A DNA stretch of 64,000 nucleotides from Alphaproteobacteria bacterium PA4 (GTDB lineage Bacteria; Pseudomonadota; Alphaproteobacteria; Sphingomonadales; Sphingomonadaceae). Of the stretch, positions 54,376 to 63,548 are shown one piece after another (the first letter of the stretch is position 1; each line of letters begins with the position of its first letter). The stretch is from contig NKIQ01000006.1 in NCBI GenBank assembly GCA_002256005.1, forward strand, positions 62,001 through 126,000, given 5' to 3'. Position numbers and translations under genes: made by a program. Under the pieces are notes generated by a model that had not been told where the DNA came from, did no database searches, and saw only the letters and a list, made by a program, of their open reading frames with translations.

Positions 54376-55218
54376 ATGATCATCCTGGGGCTTGCCCTCG
54401 CCATGGGCATCGAAGGCCTGGCCGCCGGTGTCACGGTCCGGCTGAAGCCCGACAATCACCCGATGCTGGAAATCAACGGCGCGCATTTCAATCCGCCGGT
54501 GACGATCAAGGCCGATGGCTCGACCATCGCCGGCCTGCGCATCGTCAACAGCAGCGGCATCATCTGGCTGGGCGGCACCATCATGGCGCCGACCGCGTCA
54601 GAGCCGAGCGCCAGCCGCGGCTATGCCGCCCATGCCGTCAATGTCGAAGGGCTGCGCTTCGAAGGCGTCAGCTTCACGGCGGCGGCGCGCGGCCTGGTGG
54701 TCACCGACAGCCGCAATGTCACCATCCGCAATTCCAGCTTCACCGGGCTGCGCACCGATGGCATCGACGCGCCCGGCACCAGCCAGTTGCTGATCGAGAA
54801 CAACCGGTTCACCGATTTCCGCCCGATCCTGCCAACGGGATCAAAGGCCGACGGCAATTGGAAGGATGGCGACCATCCCGATGCCATCCAGTTCTGGACG
54901 ACAGCGACGAACCCGACGATGCGCGACATCATCGTGCGCGGCAATGTCATCATCGGCGATACCCAGGGCATCAGCACTTTCGGCCCGCGCGGCCAGGGGT
55001 ATGACCGGATCGCCGTGACCGGCAACAGCCTGACCCTGTCGCGACAGGCCGGCATCGCGCTGTTCGCCTGCCGCGATTGCAGCATCACCGGCAACAGCGT
55101 GCTGGCGACCCCGGATTTCCCGAAAAAGGTCAATGTGCGCTTCGATGACAGCCAGGGACGGTTCTGCGGCAACAGCATCCCCAGCATTCCGCGCCATCCC
55201 GCCGCGGCGAAGTGCTGA
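54376..55218 (+). CDS. Exported right-handed parallel beta-helix protein
   Basis: A 280-residue protein with a short hydrophobic leader (IILGLALAMGIEGLAAGV) and repeated beta-helix coils: VEGLRFEGVSFTA, NVTIRNSSFTGLRTDGID, QLLIENNRFTDF, DIIVRGNVIIGDTQGI and IAVTGNSLTLSRQAGIALFACRDCSITGNSV. This fold is seen in polysaccharide lyases and adhesins, but no catalytic pair stands out. GGGAGGA precedes the ATG. A weak cleavage site leaves the leader uncertain. Confidence 0.82.
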   Translation: MIILGLALAMGIEGLAAGVTVRLKPDNHPMLEINGAHFNPPVTIKADGSTIAGLRIVNSSGIIWLGGTIMAPTASEPSASRGYAAHAVNVEGLRFEGVSFTAAARGLVVTDSRNVTIRNSSFTGLRTDGIDAPGTSQLLIENNRFTDFRPILPTGSKADGNWKDGDHPDAIQFWTTATNPTMRDIIVRGNVIIGDTQGISTFGPRGQGYDRIAVTGNSLTLSRQAGIALFACRDCSITGNSVLATPDFPKKVNVRFDDSQGRFCGNSIPSIPRHPAAAKC

Positions 55219-55319
55219 TCGGCGCGGGCGACAGGCCAATATCCGACTTGCGCGCGGGCGCGGCCCCTGCTACCCGCCCCCTCCTACCGGCCGGGATCCG
55301 ATCCCGGACTGATGGCTGT

Positions 55320-55406
55320 GCGGCCATGGCGGAACTGGTAGACGCGCAACGTTGAGGTCGTTGTGGCCGAAAGGCCGTGGAAGTTCGAGTCTTCTTGGCC
55401 GCACCA
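55320..55406 (+). tRNA. tRNA-Leu (anticodon GAG)
   Basis: An 87-base class II tRNA with encoded CCA. Acceptor arms GCGGCCA/TGGCCGC pair fully, the anticodon stem CAACG/CGTTG surrounds loop TTGAGGT (GAG), the variable arm is long, and the T-loop is GTTCGAGTC. It borders the accessory Rhs island, a usual site for integration, but no repeated tRNA end was found downstream. Confidence 0.96.
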
Positions 55407-55440
55407 AGCCCCTGTCCCCCGGCGCAGCATGCCGGCGCGG

Positions 55441-55670
55441 GTTACACGCCCGATCCGCAGCATGGCGCAGCACGCATCGGTGATGCCGACGATCGCGCCC
55501 TGGTGGTTGGCGAGCTGAAAGCGGCGGCCGGCACTGCCAAGGGCGCTGCCTTCATGCCAGACCAGCGCATCGCTGCCATGGCAGAACCGCGTCGTTGGTC
55601 CATTGGGGCTGCTGCTTTGGTAGAGCCGGCCCAGCCGGTCAAAAGCGAAGCTGGCGTTCGCGATGCCATT
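55441..55670 (-). pseudogene. Rhs core fragment, both ends missing
   Basis: On the minus strand a frame reads NGIANASFAFDRLGRLYQ, then GPTTRFCHGSDALVWHEGS and [19 protein letters not shown] before ending in MLRIG and a stop. It matches the core of the two larger Rhs fragments at 57.4 and 59.0 kb but lacks the [14 protein letters not shown] hallmark, any toxin tip and any start. It is a clear relic. Confidence 0.8.
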
Positions 55671-55966
55671 GGCAGCATGCGTGCACGGTCACCCTGGTTC
55701 CCTGTCACCGTAATTCCAATCGAAAAACCGTTCTGAAACAGTGGCTTGGCGCTTAACGCGACACGAACGCGACGCTTGTGGCGTGCAAGATTGCGGCACT
55801 GTTCGCGTTATGGTTTCAAAACCGACTTATAGAAGATTCGGCACCTGTAGGACAGAGCGGCCTCACTCCCGCGAGTCCTCCCGATCAGCGGCCTGGCATC
55901 AGCCTCCGGCGCGGGCCAAAGGGACGTGATGCAAGTGCACTGGCATCGTAGTTCCCATAGACCCGC

Positions 55967-56103
55967 CGTGCATGGCAGAGCCGCAATATCAATTTAGTGC
56001 ACTGTCACCGTAATTCCCGTGCATGGCAGAGCCGCAATATCAATTTAGTGCACTGTCACCGTAATTCCCACTGTGAAAACTAGTGCACTGTCACCGCAAT
56101 TCC
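55967..56103. repeat. Tandem 51-bp repeat with a 23-base motif
   Basis: Two perfect 51-base units stand head to tail (55967-56017 and 56018-56068), followed by a third copy of their 23-base end at 56081-56103 (one change). The motif is TAGTGCACTGTCACCGTAATTCC, and its last 17 bases also occur at 55701-55717 beside the Rhs relic. The motif resembles short repeats near IS200-like (REP-associated) transposases, from memory only; no transposase is present. Confidence 0.8.
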
Positions 56104-56168
56104 AAATCATCGATCCGGGGTATGGGCCTGATTGAGGATTAGACCACATACAGCCCTACCAAACACCA

Positions 56169-56528
56169 TCAATGCACACCGGTTATCACAATGAGGTCAT
56201 CTCTCTCACAGAAGTCGGGAACTGGAACGCCATGGTATGTGTAATGACCAACGACATTATATGCCATCCCATTGCTGTGAAAGAACGCTCTTATAATTCT
56301 GACATTGAGATTAAGCGGTTTTCCCAAATTATTAATACGGTATATTTTTTTGCTCACCTTCCTGTTTACAATGGCATTATAACAATACCTTGTATCAAGA
56401 GATTTTGATGATACCTCGTCGTCAAAAACAAGAACCATGCCGCTATCAAACACAACATGGGCATTGTCGATGGTGCTGACGAGAAGCAAGGGCGCTGCCG
56501 CCATGTTCGCTAAGAACGAAAGTGGCAT
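56169..56528 (-). CDS. Small AT-rich protein, candidate immunity partner of Rhs tip 1
   Basis: A 119-residue protein with a hydrophobic N terminus (FLANMAAAPLLLVSTI) that may be a signal or anchor segment. GC content is lower than the genome. Its start overlaps the stop of the Rhs fragment as TAATG, the standard layout of a toxin-immunity pair. No family is recognised. An ATG 24 bases upstream lies inside the Rhs frame and is less likely. Immunity is inferred from position alone. Confidence 0.6.
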   Translation of the reverse strand: MPLSFLANMAAAPLLLVSTIDNAHVVFDSGMVLVFDDEVSSKSLDTRYCYNAIVNRKVSKKIYRINNLGKPLNLNVRIIRAFFHSNGMAYNVVGHYTYHGVPVPDFCERDDLIVITGVH

Positions 56529-57616
56529 TAGTGAGTCCTCATTGGGCGGCACTGGCCAGAGCTTTGCGCCTGTCGTGTAGCTCCACCTGCAACCTGAGAA
56601 CCACCGTTTCGACCAAATCTCGAAAGTTGTGCCAAAACCGCCGACCGCGACGCGCCAAATGAGCCTTGCACAAGCGTCGCCGAATACGCGCCATTCGCTT
56701 CTCGTCCGAAGCGCACCACGCCTTGGGGTGACACCAGATAGGCACGCCCTGTCTTATTCGCTGCCATCCCATCGTCCGGCCCAGGTGCAGGACTTGTATT
56801 CTCATCTGGGTCACTGGAACCATCGGGATGGCTATGCCCCGGATCACCTGAGCCAAATCGGCTTGGGGCTGCACTATAGGAAACGAACCCACCACAATTT
56901 TGAGCCGAATCAGCGTCGAAGACCGTTATTCCGGCATCTGTGACAGAAAAAAACTGTTCCGGCCCCGACAGCCGTATTTTGTGCTGCCGCTTTGCCGTAA
57001 CAACAATCTCATCCTTCTTGTCAGGCTTGGTTCCATCATCGCCGCATTGAGCGGGCGGCGGCGGAGCAGCAGCCCCATCTTTTGGAGGAGGGGGCGTCCC
57101 AGTGCACTTTTCCAAAAGACCACTGGGATCAATGCCATTCATCGGATCGTTCCCCGCATAGGCATAGAGGTTGATCTGATCATCGTACCCGATGGGCTCT
57201 GTCTGCAGGAACCTCCCGATGAACGGAGAGTAGGCCCGGGCCTTGTAGTGGTAAAGCCCCACTTCAGGCAGGACGATCTGGCCGGTGTACTGGAACCGGC
57301 TATAGCCATCGAGACTACCGCCGCTGGCGCCATCGGGGATGCCATAGGGATCATAGCTCTTGATCCGCAGCATGGCGCCGCTCGCATCGGTGACGCCGAC
57401 GATCGAGCCCTGGTGGTTGGCGAGCAGATAGCGGCGGCCGGCGCTGCCGATGGCGCTGCCTTCATACCAGACCAGCGGCTCATCGACGCCGGGGCCATGC
57501 ACATAGCGGCGCAGCAGCGCGCCATTGCCATCATATTCCGCGACCAGCGCATCGCCGTCATAGAGGAACCGCGTCGTCGCGCCGCTCGGGGTGCTGGTTT
57601 CAAAAAAGCCGCCCAA
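56528..57616 (-). pseudogene. Orphan Rhs C-terminal cassette 1 (JAB/MPN-like tip)
   Basis: A 362-residue frame without its N terminus. Residues about 7-165 are Rhs core ([15 protein letters not shown], then [19 protein letters not shown] and [10 protein letters not shown]). After a Pro-rich linker (with EIVVTAKR) the tip at about 215-350 has GHSHPDG at residues 260-266 and a downstream PDD at 280-282, an HxHP...D pattern like JAB/MPN metalloproteases or DUF4329. Upstream an LGRL frame is broken by a T6 run (57602-57607), where five T would restore frame. The start is a TTG by default. Toxin activity is unproven. Confidence 0.7.
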
Positions 57617-57676
57617 GCGAGTTATAGACCAGCGAACTCAAACTGCGACGTTACGGGAACTACAGGTCTGACTAGA

Positions 57677-58075
57677 TTAACTATTCTGTCCCCGGAAAGC
57701 TCTAAACTGAATAATTTCATACTTTAATTTATCGAAATAGATTTTGTATTTATTTTCAAACTCTATTACGCCCTGCAAAAAAGAATCACATATTTCTTCA
57801 GCAATCTTCTGTGAATTGTTTGACTGTATGACATTAAAATTTACGCGCTTACTTATGAAAGCAGATTTCCCATGATTTCTGCGTGATATCGACTCGCCTA
57901 TGTCTTTGAACTCAGGAGGTAGTGCTATTGGTGCAATAATTATATGATTAATTTGACCAAAATCTTGCGCTTCGCTGAATAGAGAGTTTAGATTACTACA
58001 TAATTTTTCGAGATTGTGCGACAATATTTTCCCAACTTCCGGAGTCGTAACGGATGTATTAGAAAATAATATCAT
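57677..58075 (-). CDS. AT-rich hypothetical protein, candidate immunity partner of Rhs tip 2
   Basis: A 132-residue soluble protein, low in GC and rich in Asn, Ile, Lys and Phe. It lies 23 bases after the Rhs tip 2 stop on the same strand. Predicted mixed alpha/beta: NHIIIAPIALPPEFKDIG, then a helical C terminus (AEEICDSFLQGVIEFENKYKIYF). No family is recognised. Placement directly behind a nuclease-like tip suggests an immunity protein; that is positional inference. Confidence 0.6.
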   Translation of the reverse strand: MILFSNTSVTTPEVGKILSHNLEKLCSNLNSLFSEAQDFGQINHIIIAPIALPPEFKDIGESISRRNHGKSAFISKRVNFNVIQSNNSQKIAEEICDSFLQGVIEFENKYKIYFDKLKYEIIQFRAFRGQNS

Positions 58076-58098
58076 TTTTATTTAGACCTATACAATGA

Positions 58099-59073
58099 TT
58101 AACATTTAATGCTTAGAGGCGGCAAAGTCCCATAAGAGGCCAGATATTGAGAACAGCGGCTAAATTCTTCTGCTCTAGCAGCCCCTCTGCTAGCATGAGT
58201 CGAAAGAATTTCCATTCGAAAATTTCCAACACCATAGATCCAACTAATATATCTATTCAACGGATTAGAACTAGATGTAATGCCAAACTTTAGAACAGCA
58301 TCGTTTCTATTGCTTACCAATTGATAAACATACGTCTGTCTTCGGGAGTTCAAATCGTTTCCATGCAAAATAGTCCACGCTCGATTTGCCGCTTTAGTGA
58401 GTGCCAGAGCCCCATCATACGCTGACAAACCGATCAAACCTCCAATCATTGCTCCTCCCGAGACAATGGTTGAATTCCCAACAACACACAATCCAACAGA
58501 CGCAGTGTCACATGCAGCCGCCACAGATACACCTGTAACCGCACCAACTGCTGCCCCAAATGCTCCAGCCGCCGTTCTCTCAGTGTTTTGTTTGCTTTGC
58601 TCTTTTTGGATCAGCGAATCTTCTGCAACGCTGGCCGATGAACAGTAGCTATTAGGAGCCTCTCCTTTTTTATTTGTGACGCAACTGGAGTTATACATGC
58701 CAGTCGGGTCAGTGGCATTAACCGGATCATTCCCCACATAAGCATAGAGATTGACCTGATCATCATAGCCGATGGGGTCCGTCTGCAGGAACCTCCCGAT
58801 GAACGGAGAGTAGGCCCGGGCCTTGTAGTGGTAAAGCCCCACTTCGGGCAGCACGATCTGGCCGGTGTATTGGAACCGGCTATAGCCATCGAGACTGCCG
58901 CCGCTGGCGCCATCAGGGATGCCATAGGGATCATAGCTCTTGATCCGCAGCATCGCGCCGCTCGCATCGGTGATGCCGACGATCGCGCCCTGGTGGTTGG
59001 CGAGCAGATAGCGGCGGCCGGCACTGCCAAGCGCGCTGCCTTCATGCCAGACCAGCGGCGCATCGATGCCGGG
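58099..59073 (-). pseudogene. Orphan Rhs C-terminal cassette 2 (GIY-YIG-like tip)
   Basis: An Rhs core remnant ([52 protein letters not shown]) followed by a different tip. Next is an alanine/glycine-rich hydrophobic segment ([31 protein letters not shown]). The final 80 residues read YVYQLVSN...[15 protein letters not shown]...EILS...AARAEEFSR, a GIY-YIG-nuclease-like order (YVY, FGI, R, E). It ends at 58099. No start codon remains in the core; upstream sequence is the nitroreductase gene. It may be a silent cassette. Confidence 0.7.
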
Positions 59074-59110
59074 GCAAGGGACGCCCGTGGCCGTGCCGGA
59101 TGGCCGGTGC

Positions 59111-60346
59111 CTAATTGTTCCGTGCCGCCAGCGCCCGTTCCTGTGCCAGCGTTTCCGCGCGGGCGCGGTCGATGTCATAGCCCAGCCGCGCCGGCGCGCC
59201 GATGACCAGGCTGACCGGGCGGCGCAGCGCCGGCGGGGCAGGGTCGGCATGGCCGAGGCGCAGGGCAAAGCCGATACGGCCAGCGCCGGCGGCGAGCGCT
59301 TCGGCATCTGTGGCAAAGGGTGAAGCCTGGCCGAGCTGGCGGGCGCGATCGAGCATTTCGGGCAGCTGGTTGAGCGGCTGGGCGACAAGGCCGCGCGCCG
59401 TGGCGATCAGGTGCAGGCGCTGCCAGGCGGCGCCGACGAGCAGCGCGGTGCGGCGGTCGTGCGGATCGGGGCAGGTGATCAGCGCATAGGCCGAGGCGCT
59501 GGGCAGATGCGTGTCGCGCGTCGCGGCCAGCCAATATCGGCCTTCGTCTTCCGGTGACGGGTCGGGCAGCATGGCGCCGGCAAAGCCGAGCAGCGGCGAG
59601 ACGCCCGAGGTGCGCAGCGACAGCCCGTCCATCAGCCGGTCCTGGTCGCGGCGGCTGTGCCGGAACCAGCGGTGGCTGTCGGCCATCATCGCGGCATCGC
59701 CGGCAATGGCGGCGGTGGCGGCAGCGGTGACGGCAGCGAAGCGCTGGCCGCGTGGCGCGGCGGCCGGGAAAACGGCGATGCGGATATCGGCAGGGCGCGG
59801 AAAATCGGTCAGCGCCGGCAGATCGGCAGCCGCTATCGCTGCACCGGTCCATGGCCCGCGATGGACGTGGCGCCGGCCGATGGCGGGCAGCAACGGATGC
59901 GGCGCGGCGCCGGTGCCTTCGCCGCCCAGTTCCACCCGCGCGACATGCTGCGGATTGCCGGCATCGGGCAGCAGCCGCACCAGCGCGGCCCGCCCGGTCA
60001 GCGTGCTGGCCAGCGCCATGTTGTGGATGGCGGCGCCCAGCCCCGCCAGTCGCTCCCGCCCGAAGGGGTCCATGCTGCCGAGATTGCGGCCCGGCACCTC
60101 GAAGATGTCGACGCCCAGCCGGCCGACAGCGAAGCGCCAGGGCTGGGTATTGTGCGGGCTGCTCGCCAGCACCGCCGCGGCGACCAGCGCCAGCGGGCCC
60201 TGATGGCGATGCTGGTTCCAGTCATCCCAGGCGGCCAGCGCCGGGCTGCCGAAATCGACGACCAGTCCCTGGTCGATGGCGCGGGCCAGCGCGGCGGTGA
60301 GGGCTGCACCGCCGGTGAGGGCCAGGGCGGTGCGGCGGCTGATCAT
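59111..60346 (-). CDS. Acg-family FMN-binding nitroreductase
   Basis: A 411-residue protein with a twin-arginine-like leader ([20 protein letters not shown]). [13 protein letters not shown] is the diagnostic FMN-phosphate motif of Acg-type nitroreductases. [13 protein letters not shown] and [29 protein letters not shown] are the typical C-terminal blocks. Acg relatives may sequester flavin or reduce nitro compounds; exact activity is not known. The start overlaps the sterol desaturase stop (ATGA). Confidence 0.88.
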   Translation of the reverse strand: MISRRTALALTGGAALTAALARAIDQGLVVDFGSPALAAWDDWNQHRHQGPLALVAAAVLASSPHNTQPWRFAVGRLGVDIFEVPGRNLGSMDPFGRERLAGLGAAIHNMALASTLTGRAALVRLLPDAGNPQHVARVELGGEGTGAAPHPLLPAIGRRHVHRGPWTGAAIAAADLPALTDFPRPADIRIAVFPAAAPRGQRFAAVTAAATAAIAGDAAMMADSHRWFRHSRRDQDRLMDGLSLRTSGVSPLLGFAGAMLPDPSPEDEGRYWLAATRDTHLPSASAYALITCPDPHDRRTALLVGAAWQRLHLIATARGLVAQPLNQLPEMLDRARQLGQASPFATDAEALAAGAGRIGFALRLGHADPAPPALRRPVSLVIGAPARLGYDIDRARAETLAQERALAARNN

Positions 60347-61236
60347 GCCGGGTGGCGTCTGGGCGTCTCAGCCGTTTCCCAGCGCGCGCGGATCGCATCC
60401 GCGGTGTCGCCCTGTTTCCAGCCGGGCGGACCGGCAATGGCCATCCAGCGGCTGCGCCAGTCGGGCGCGGCGACGATATCGCGGGCGATGCCCAGCCATT
60501 CATGGGTGGCGACCCACAAGGGATTGAAGCTGGCGAGGTTCTTGACGATGCCATAGCGCGGCGGCTCGGCATCCTGCTCGGCTTCGAAGGTGCCGAACAG
60601 CCGGTCCCAGACGATGAAGACGCCGCCATAGTTGCGGTCGAGATAGCGGGCGTTGGTGCCATGATGGACGCGGTGGTGCGACGGCGTGTTCAGCCAGAGT
60701 TCGAGGCCGAAGGGCAGGCGCTTCACCACTTCGGTATGGATGAAGAACTGGTAGACGAGGTTCAGCCCGGCGCAGAACAGGATCATCTTCACCGGAAAGC
60801 CGATCAGGAACAGCGGCAGGCGGAAGGCGAAGCTGAGCGAGAAGAATCCTGTCCAGGTCTGCCGCAGCGCCGTCGACAGATTATAATGCTGCGACGAATG
60901 GTGGATGACATGGCTGGCCCAGAACCAGCGGATGCGATGCGCGGTGCGGTGGAACCAGTAATAGAAGAAATCATCGCCGATGAAGCACAGCACCACCGCC
61001 CACCAGGTCACCGGCACGTCGAGCAGCCGATAGCCGTATAGCCAATCGCCGAGCGCCACGATGCTGCCGCCGAAGATGACCGCGGCAAAGGTGTTGCCGA
61101 AGCCCATCAGCAGCGATGTGCCGGTGTCGCGCCAGTCATAGGCCCCCTTCAGCCCGGCGCGGATGCCGAACATTTCCAGAAGAATCGCCGCGATGAAGAT
61201 CGGAATGGCGATCTGGACGGGATCGGGAAAGCTCAT
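60343..61236 (-). CDS. Sterol desaturase/fatty acid hydroxylase family protein
   Basis: A 297-residue di-iron membrane oxygenase with about four helices. The eight-histidine motif is visible as FHRTAHRI (HxxxH), ASHVIHHSSQH (HxxHH) and SHHRVHHGTN (HxxHH), with HTEVV and HYNLS between. It may hydroxylate a fatty acid, sterol or carotenoid. Both ends overlap neighbours by four bases (ATGA), so nitroreductase, desaturase and the next small protein form one operon. Confidence 0.9.
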   Translation of the reverse strand: MSFPDPVQIAIPIFIAAILLEMFGIRAGLKGAYDWRDTGTSLLMGFGNTFAAVIFGGSIVALGDWLYGYRLLDVPVTWWAVVLCFIGDDFFYYWFHRTAHRIRWFWASHVIHHSSQHYNLSTALRQTWTGFFSLSFAFRLPLFLIGFPVKMILFCAGLNLVYQFFIHTEVVKRLPFGLELWLNTPSHHRVHHGTNARYLDRNYGGVFIVWDRLFGTFEAEQDAEPPRYGIVKNLASFNPLWVATHEWLGIARDIVAAPDWRSRWMAIAGPPGWKQGDTADAIRARWETAETPRRHPA

Positions 61237-61598
61237 AGCCGGGCCGCCCAGGGCGCGGCGGCCGTGCCGAGGTCGAGCACTGCCGGCGGGAACATCGGTT
61301 CGGCGAGGGCGAGACGCAGCCGGCCGGCCTCGACCTCAGCCTTGGCGCCGTTGACGATGCGGACCACCCAGCGATCGCCGAAACCGCGGACCAGCGCCAC
61401 CCGGGCATCGCGCCCGGCGACCAGCGCGCTGCGCCCGTCGGCGGACAGCACCGCCTCGCGGCTGTCGAAATCATGCAGCGCCTCGGCGGCCAGCCGCTGC
61501 GCGTCTGCGGCATCGGCCAGCACCGGCGCACCGGCAAAGCCCAGCGCCCGCGCCAGCAGGACGATGGTGATGATGCCGAACAGCGAGGCCCAGATCAT
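61233..61598 (-). CDS. Small membrane-anchored protein, unknown function
   Basis: A 121-residue protein with an N-terminal membrane helix (WASLFGIITIVLLARALGF) and a soluble C-terminal beta-rich part (ALVAGRDARVALVRGFGDRWVVRIV). No family is recognised. Its stop overlaps the desaturase start (ATGA), and its start lies just after the phosphatase stop. It could be an accessory of the operon's oxidoreductases. Confidence 0.75.
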   Translation of the reverse strand: MIWASLFGIITIVLLARALGFAGAPVLADAADAQRLAAEALHDFDSREAVLSADGRSALVAGRDARVALVRGFGDRWVVRIVNGAKAEVEAGRLRLALAEPMFPPAVLDLGTAAAPWAARL

Positions 61599-61601
61599 CG
61601 C

Positions 61602-62027
61602 TCAGCCCTGGGCGGCGAGGCGGCGCAGCGTCGGCGCCATGCCGGACACGTCATAGCCGCCGGCGTCTGCGGCCGCGATGATGGCGTCGCAATCGCCGCC
61701 CAGCGACGCTGCCGCCAGCGCCCAGAGATTGGTCGAGCGGGTGCCGGAACGGCAGAAGGCCAGTATCGGCCCGCCAGCGCGCAGCTCCGCCGCCATCGCC
61801 TCGACCTGCGCCAGAGAGAGCCCGGTGTGATCGACGGGGATGTCGGCATAGCGCAGGCCGGCGGCGGTGGCGGCAGCGCGCATCGTCGCCGCATCGGGCT
61901 GGCCGGGCGCTTCACCATCCGGCCGGTTGTTGATGATGGCGACATAGCCGGCGGCGGCGGCGGCGGCACAATCTTCGGGGGCGATCTGCGGTGCGACGGC
62001 GATATCGGGGGTGAGGCGGATGAACAT
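61602..62027 (-). CDS. TIGR01244 family sulfurtransferase/phosphatase-like protein (Blh)
   Basis: A 141-residue dual-specificity-phosphatase-like protein. IINNRPDGEAPGQP is the diagnostic block, and LAFCRSGTRSTNLWAL holds the active-site cysteine with a rhodanese-like CRxGxR loop. This family (beta-lactamase-hydrolase-like) is linked to sulfide oxidation when fused to a metallo-beta-lactamase domain, which is absent here. It is the first gene of the minus-strand operon. Confidence 0.9.
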   Translation of the reverse strand: MFIRLTPDIAVAPQIAPEDCAAAAAAGYVAIINNRPDGEAPGQPDAATMRAAATAAGLRYADIPVDHTGLSLAQVEAMAAELRAGGPILAFCRSGTRSTNLWALAAASLGGDCDAIIAAADAGGYDVSGMAPTLRRLAAQG

Positions 62028-62132
62028 GAGGCAAACCTTAGCGGCGGATGGTCGCGGGCGCCAGCGTCGCGCCGTGGCACTGGCCTCGCCACCGGAAACC
62101 CGGCTAGACGGGCGAGGACGGGGGGCAAGCCA

Positions 62133-63491
62133 TTGCAGACTGACGACAAGCCGGCGGCCGATCTGTGGGGCCAGCCCCGCGGGCTCGCCGTGCTCGGCGC
62201 GACGCAATTCTGGGAATCCTTCTCGCTGTACGGCCTGCAGGGGCTGCTGACGCTCTACATGGTCGGCGCGCTGTTCCTGCCCGGGCGGTTCGAAGGCGTC
62301 ATCGGCCTCGCCGCCACCCGCGCCGCCATCGAGAGCGTGACCGGGCCGCTGACCACCCAGGGCTTTGCCGTGCAATTGTTCGGGCTCTGGGCCGGGCTGA
62401 GCCGCTTCACGCCGGTGCTGGGCGGGCTGCTCGGCGATCGCCTGCTCGGGCGGCGGCGCAGCATCACGCTCGGCTGCCTGCTGATGACCGCCGGGCATTT
62501 CTGCATGGCCTTTGATGCCAGTTTCCTCATCGCGCTGCTGCTGCTGATGCTCGGCACCGGCTGCGCCAATTCCAACCTGTTCTCGCAACTGGGCAGCCTG
62601 TATCCGGCGGGCGATCGCCGCCGCGATGATGGCCTGCAGATCTATTATTTCATGCTCAACTTCGGTGCCTTTGTGGCGCCGATCGTCTGCGGCTGGCTGG
62701 GCGTGGCGCTCGGCTGGCACACGGCCTTTGCGGTGGCGGGGGTGGGCATGCTGATCGGCCTCCTCATCTACACGCTCGGCAGCCGCCAGCTGCCCGCCGA
62801 TCCGCCGCGCGCCGTGCGGGCGGCGCGGGCAGCGCTGACGCCGCAGGACTGGCGGGCGGTGCGGTTGCTGCTGCTCGTCATGCTGGTGCAGGCGCTGTTC
62901 TGGGTGGCGCAGTCGCAGGTGTGGAATGTCTACAACCTCTGGGTGCGCGACCATCTCGACCGGGTGATCCTCGGCTGGGAGATGCCGATCCCCTGGCTCC
63001 AGGCGCTCGATGCCATCGCGCCCGGCCTGTTGCTGGCGCCGACGCTGTGGCTGTGGCGCTGGCAGGCGCGGCGCGGCGGCGAGCCCGATGCCATCACCAA
63101 GATGGCGATCGGCTGCCTGATCTTCGGCGCCGGCGTCGTCTGGCTGGCGCTGGCGACGGTGATGTACGGCGACAGCCCGGTGCCGCTGCTCTGGGCGGTG
63201 ACGTTCCATCTGCTGTCGAACTGGGGCTGGATCTTCTTCGTACCGATCGCCGTCGGGCTCTATGCGCGGGCGGCACCGGCGTCGCTCAACGCCATGATGA
63301 TCGGCGTCAACAGCTGCGCGGTGTTCGTCGGCAGCACGATCAGCGGGCGCATCGGCGGGCTGTACGAGGTGTGGGACGCCAGCCGCTTCTGGCTGCTGCA
63401 CGCCGGCATCATTTCCGGCGGTGCGCTGCTGCTGTTGCTGGTGCGGCCGGCGGTGCGGCGGCGGCTGGCCGAGGTCGATGCGACGACGTGA
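62133..63491 (+). CDS. POT/PTR-family peptide transporter-like protein
   Basis: A polytopic membrane protein of about 452 residues. The N-terminal ATQFWESFSLYGLQGLLTLYM corresponds to the family's ELxERFxYYGMxxxLxxYL, but the ExxER arginine is replaced by serine. GGLLGDRLLGRRRSI and YYFMLNFGAFVAPIVCGWLG are the other family blocks. The start is a TTG after AGGACGGGGGG. It is shorter than the usual 500 or so residues. It is probably a proton-coupled peptide or related solute carrier. Confidence 0.85.
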   Translation: MQTDDKPAADLWGQPRGLAVLGATQFWESFSLYGLQGLLTLYMVGALFLPGRFEGVIGLAATRAAIESVTGPLTTQGFAVQLFGLWAGLSRFTPVLGGLLGDRLLGRRRSITLGCLLMTAGHFCMAFDASFLIALLLLMLGTGCANSNLFSQLGSLYPAGDRRRDDGLQIYYFMLNFGAFVAPIVCGWLGVALGWHTAFAVAGVGMLIGLLIYTLGSRQLPADPPRAVRAARAALTPQDWRAVRLLLLVMLVQALFWVAQSQVWNVYNLWVRDHLDRVILGWEMPIPWLQALDAIAPGLLLAPTLWLWRWQARRGGEPDAITKMAIGCLIFGAGVVWLALATVMYGDSPVPLLWAVTFHLLSNWGWIFFVPIAVGLYARAAPASLNAMMIGVNSCAVFVGSTISGRIGGLYEVWDASRFWLLHAGIISGGALLLLLVRPAVRRRLAEVDATT

Positions 63492-63548
63492 TTGCGATGG
63501 GCCGGTCGCAGCGTTATGCATCGCCCTGAAATCTGGGGGAGACCAATC

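Noticed and set aside
55967-56103. Possible CRISPR array
   Set aside because: Units are contiguous with no spacers and no cas genes; these are simple tandem repeats.
56900-57727. 275-codon plus-strand frame across the Rhs cassette
   Set aside because: It is antisense to an Rhs core that is conserved in three copies, and its own product has no motif.
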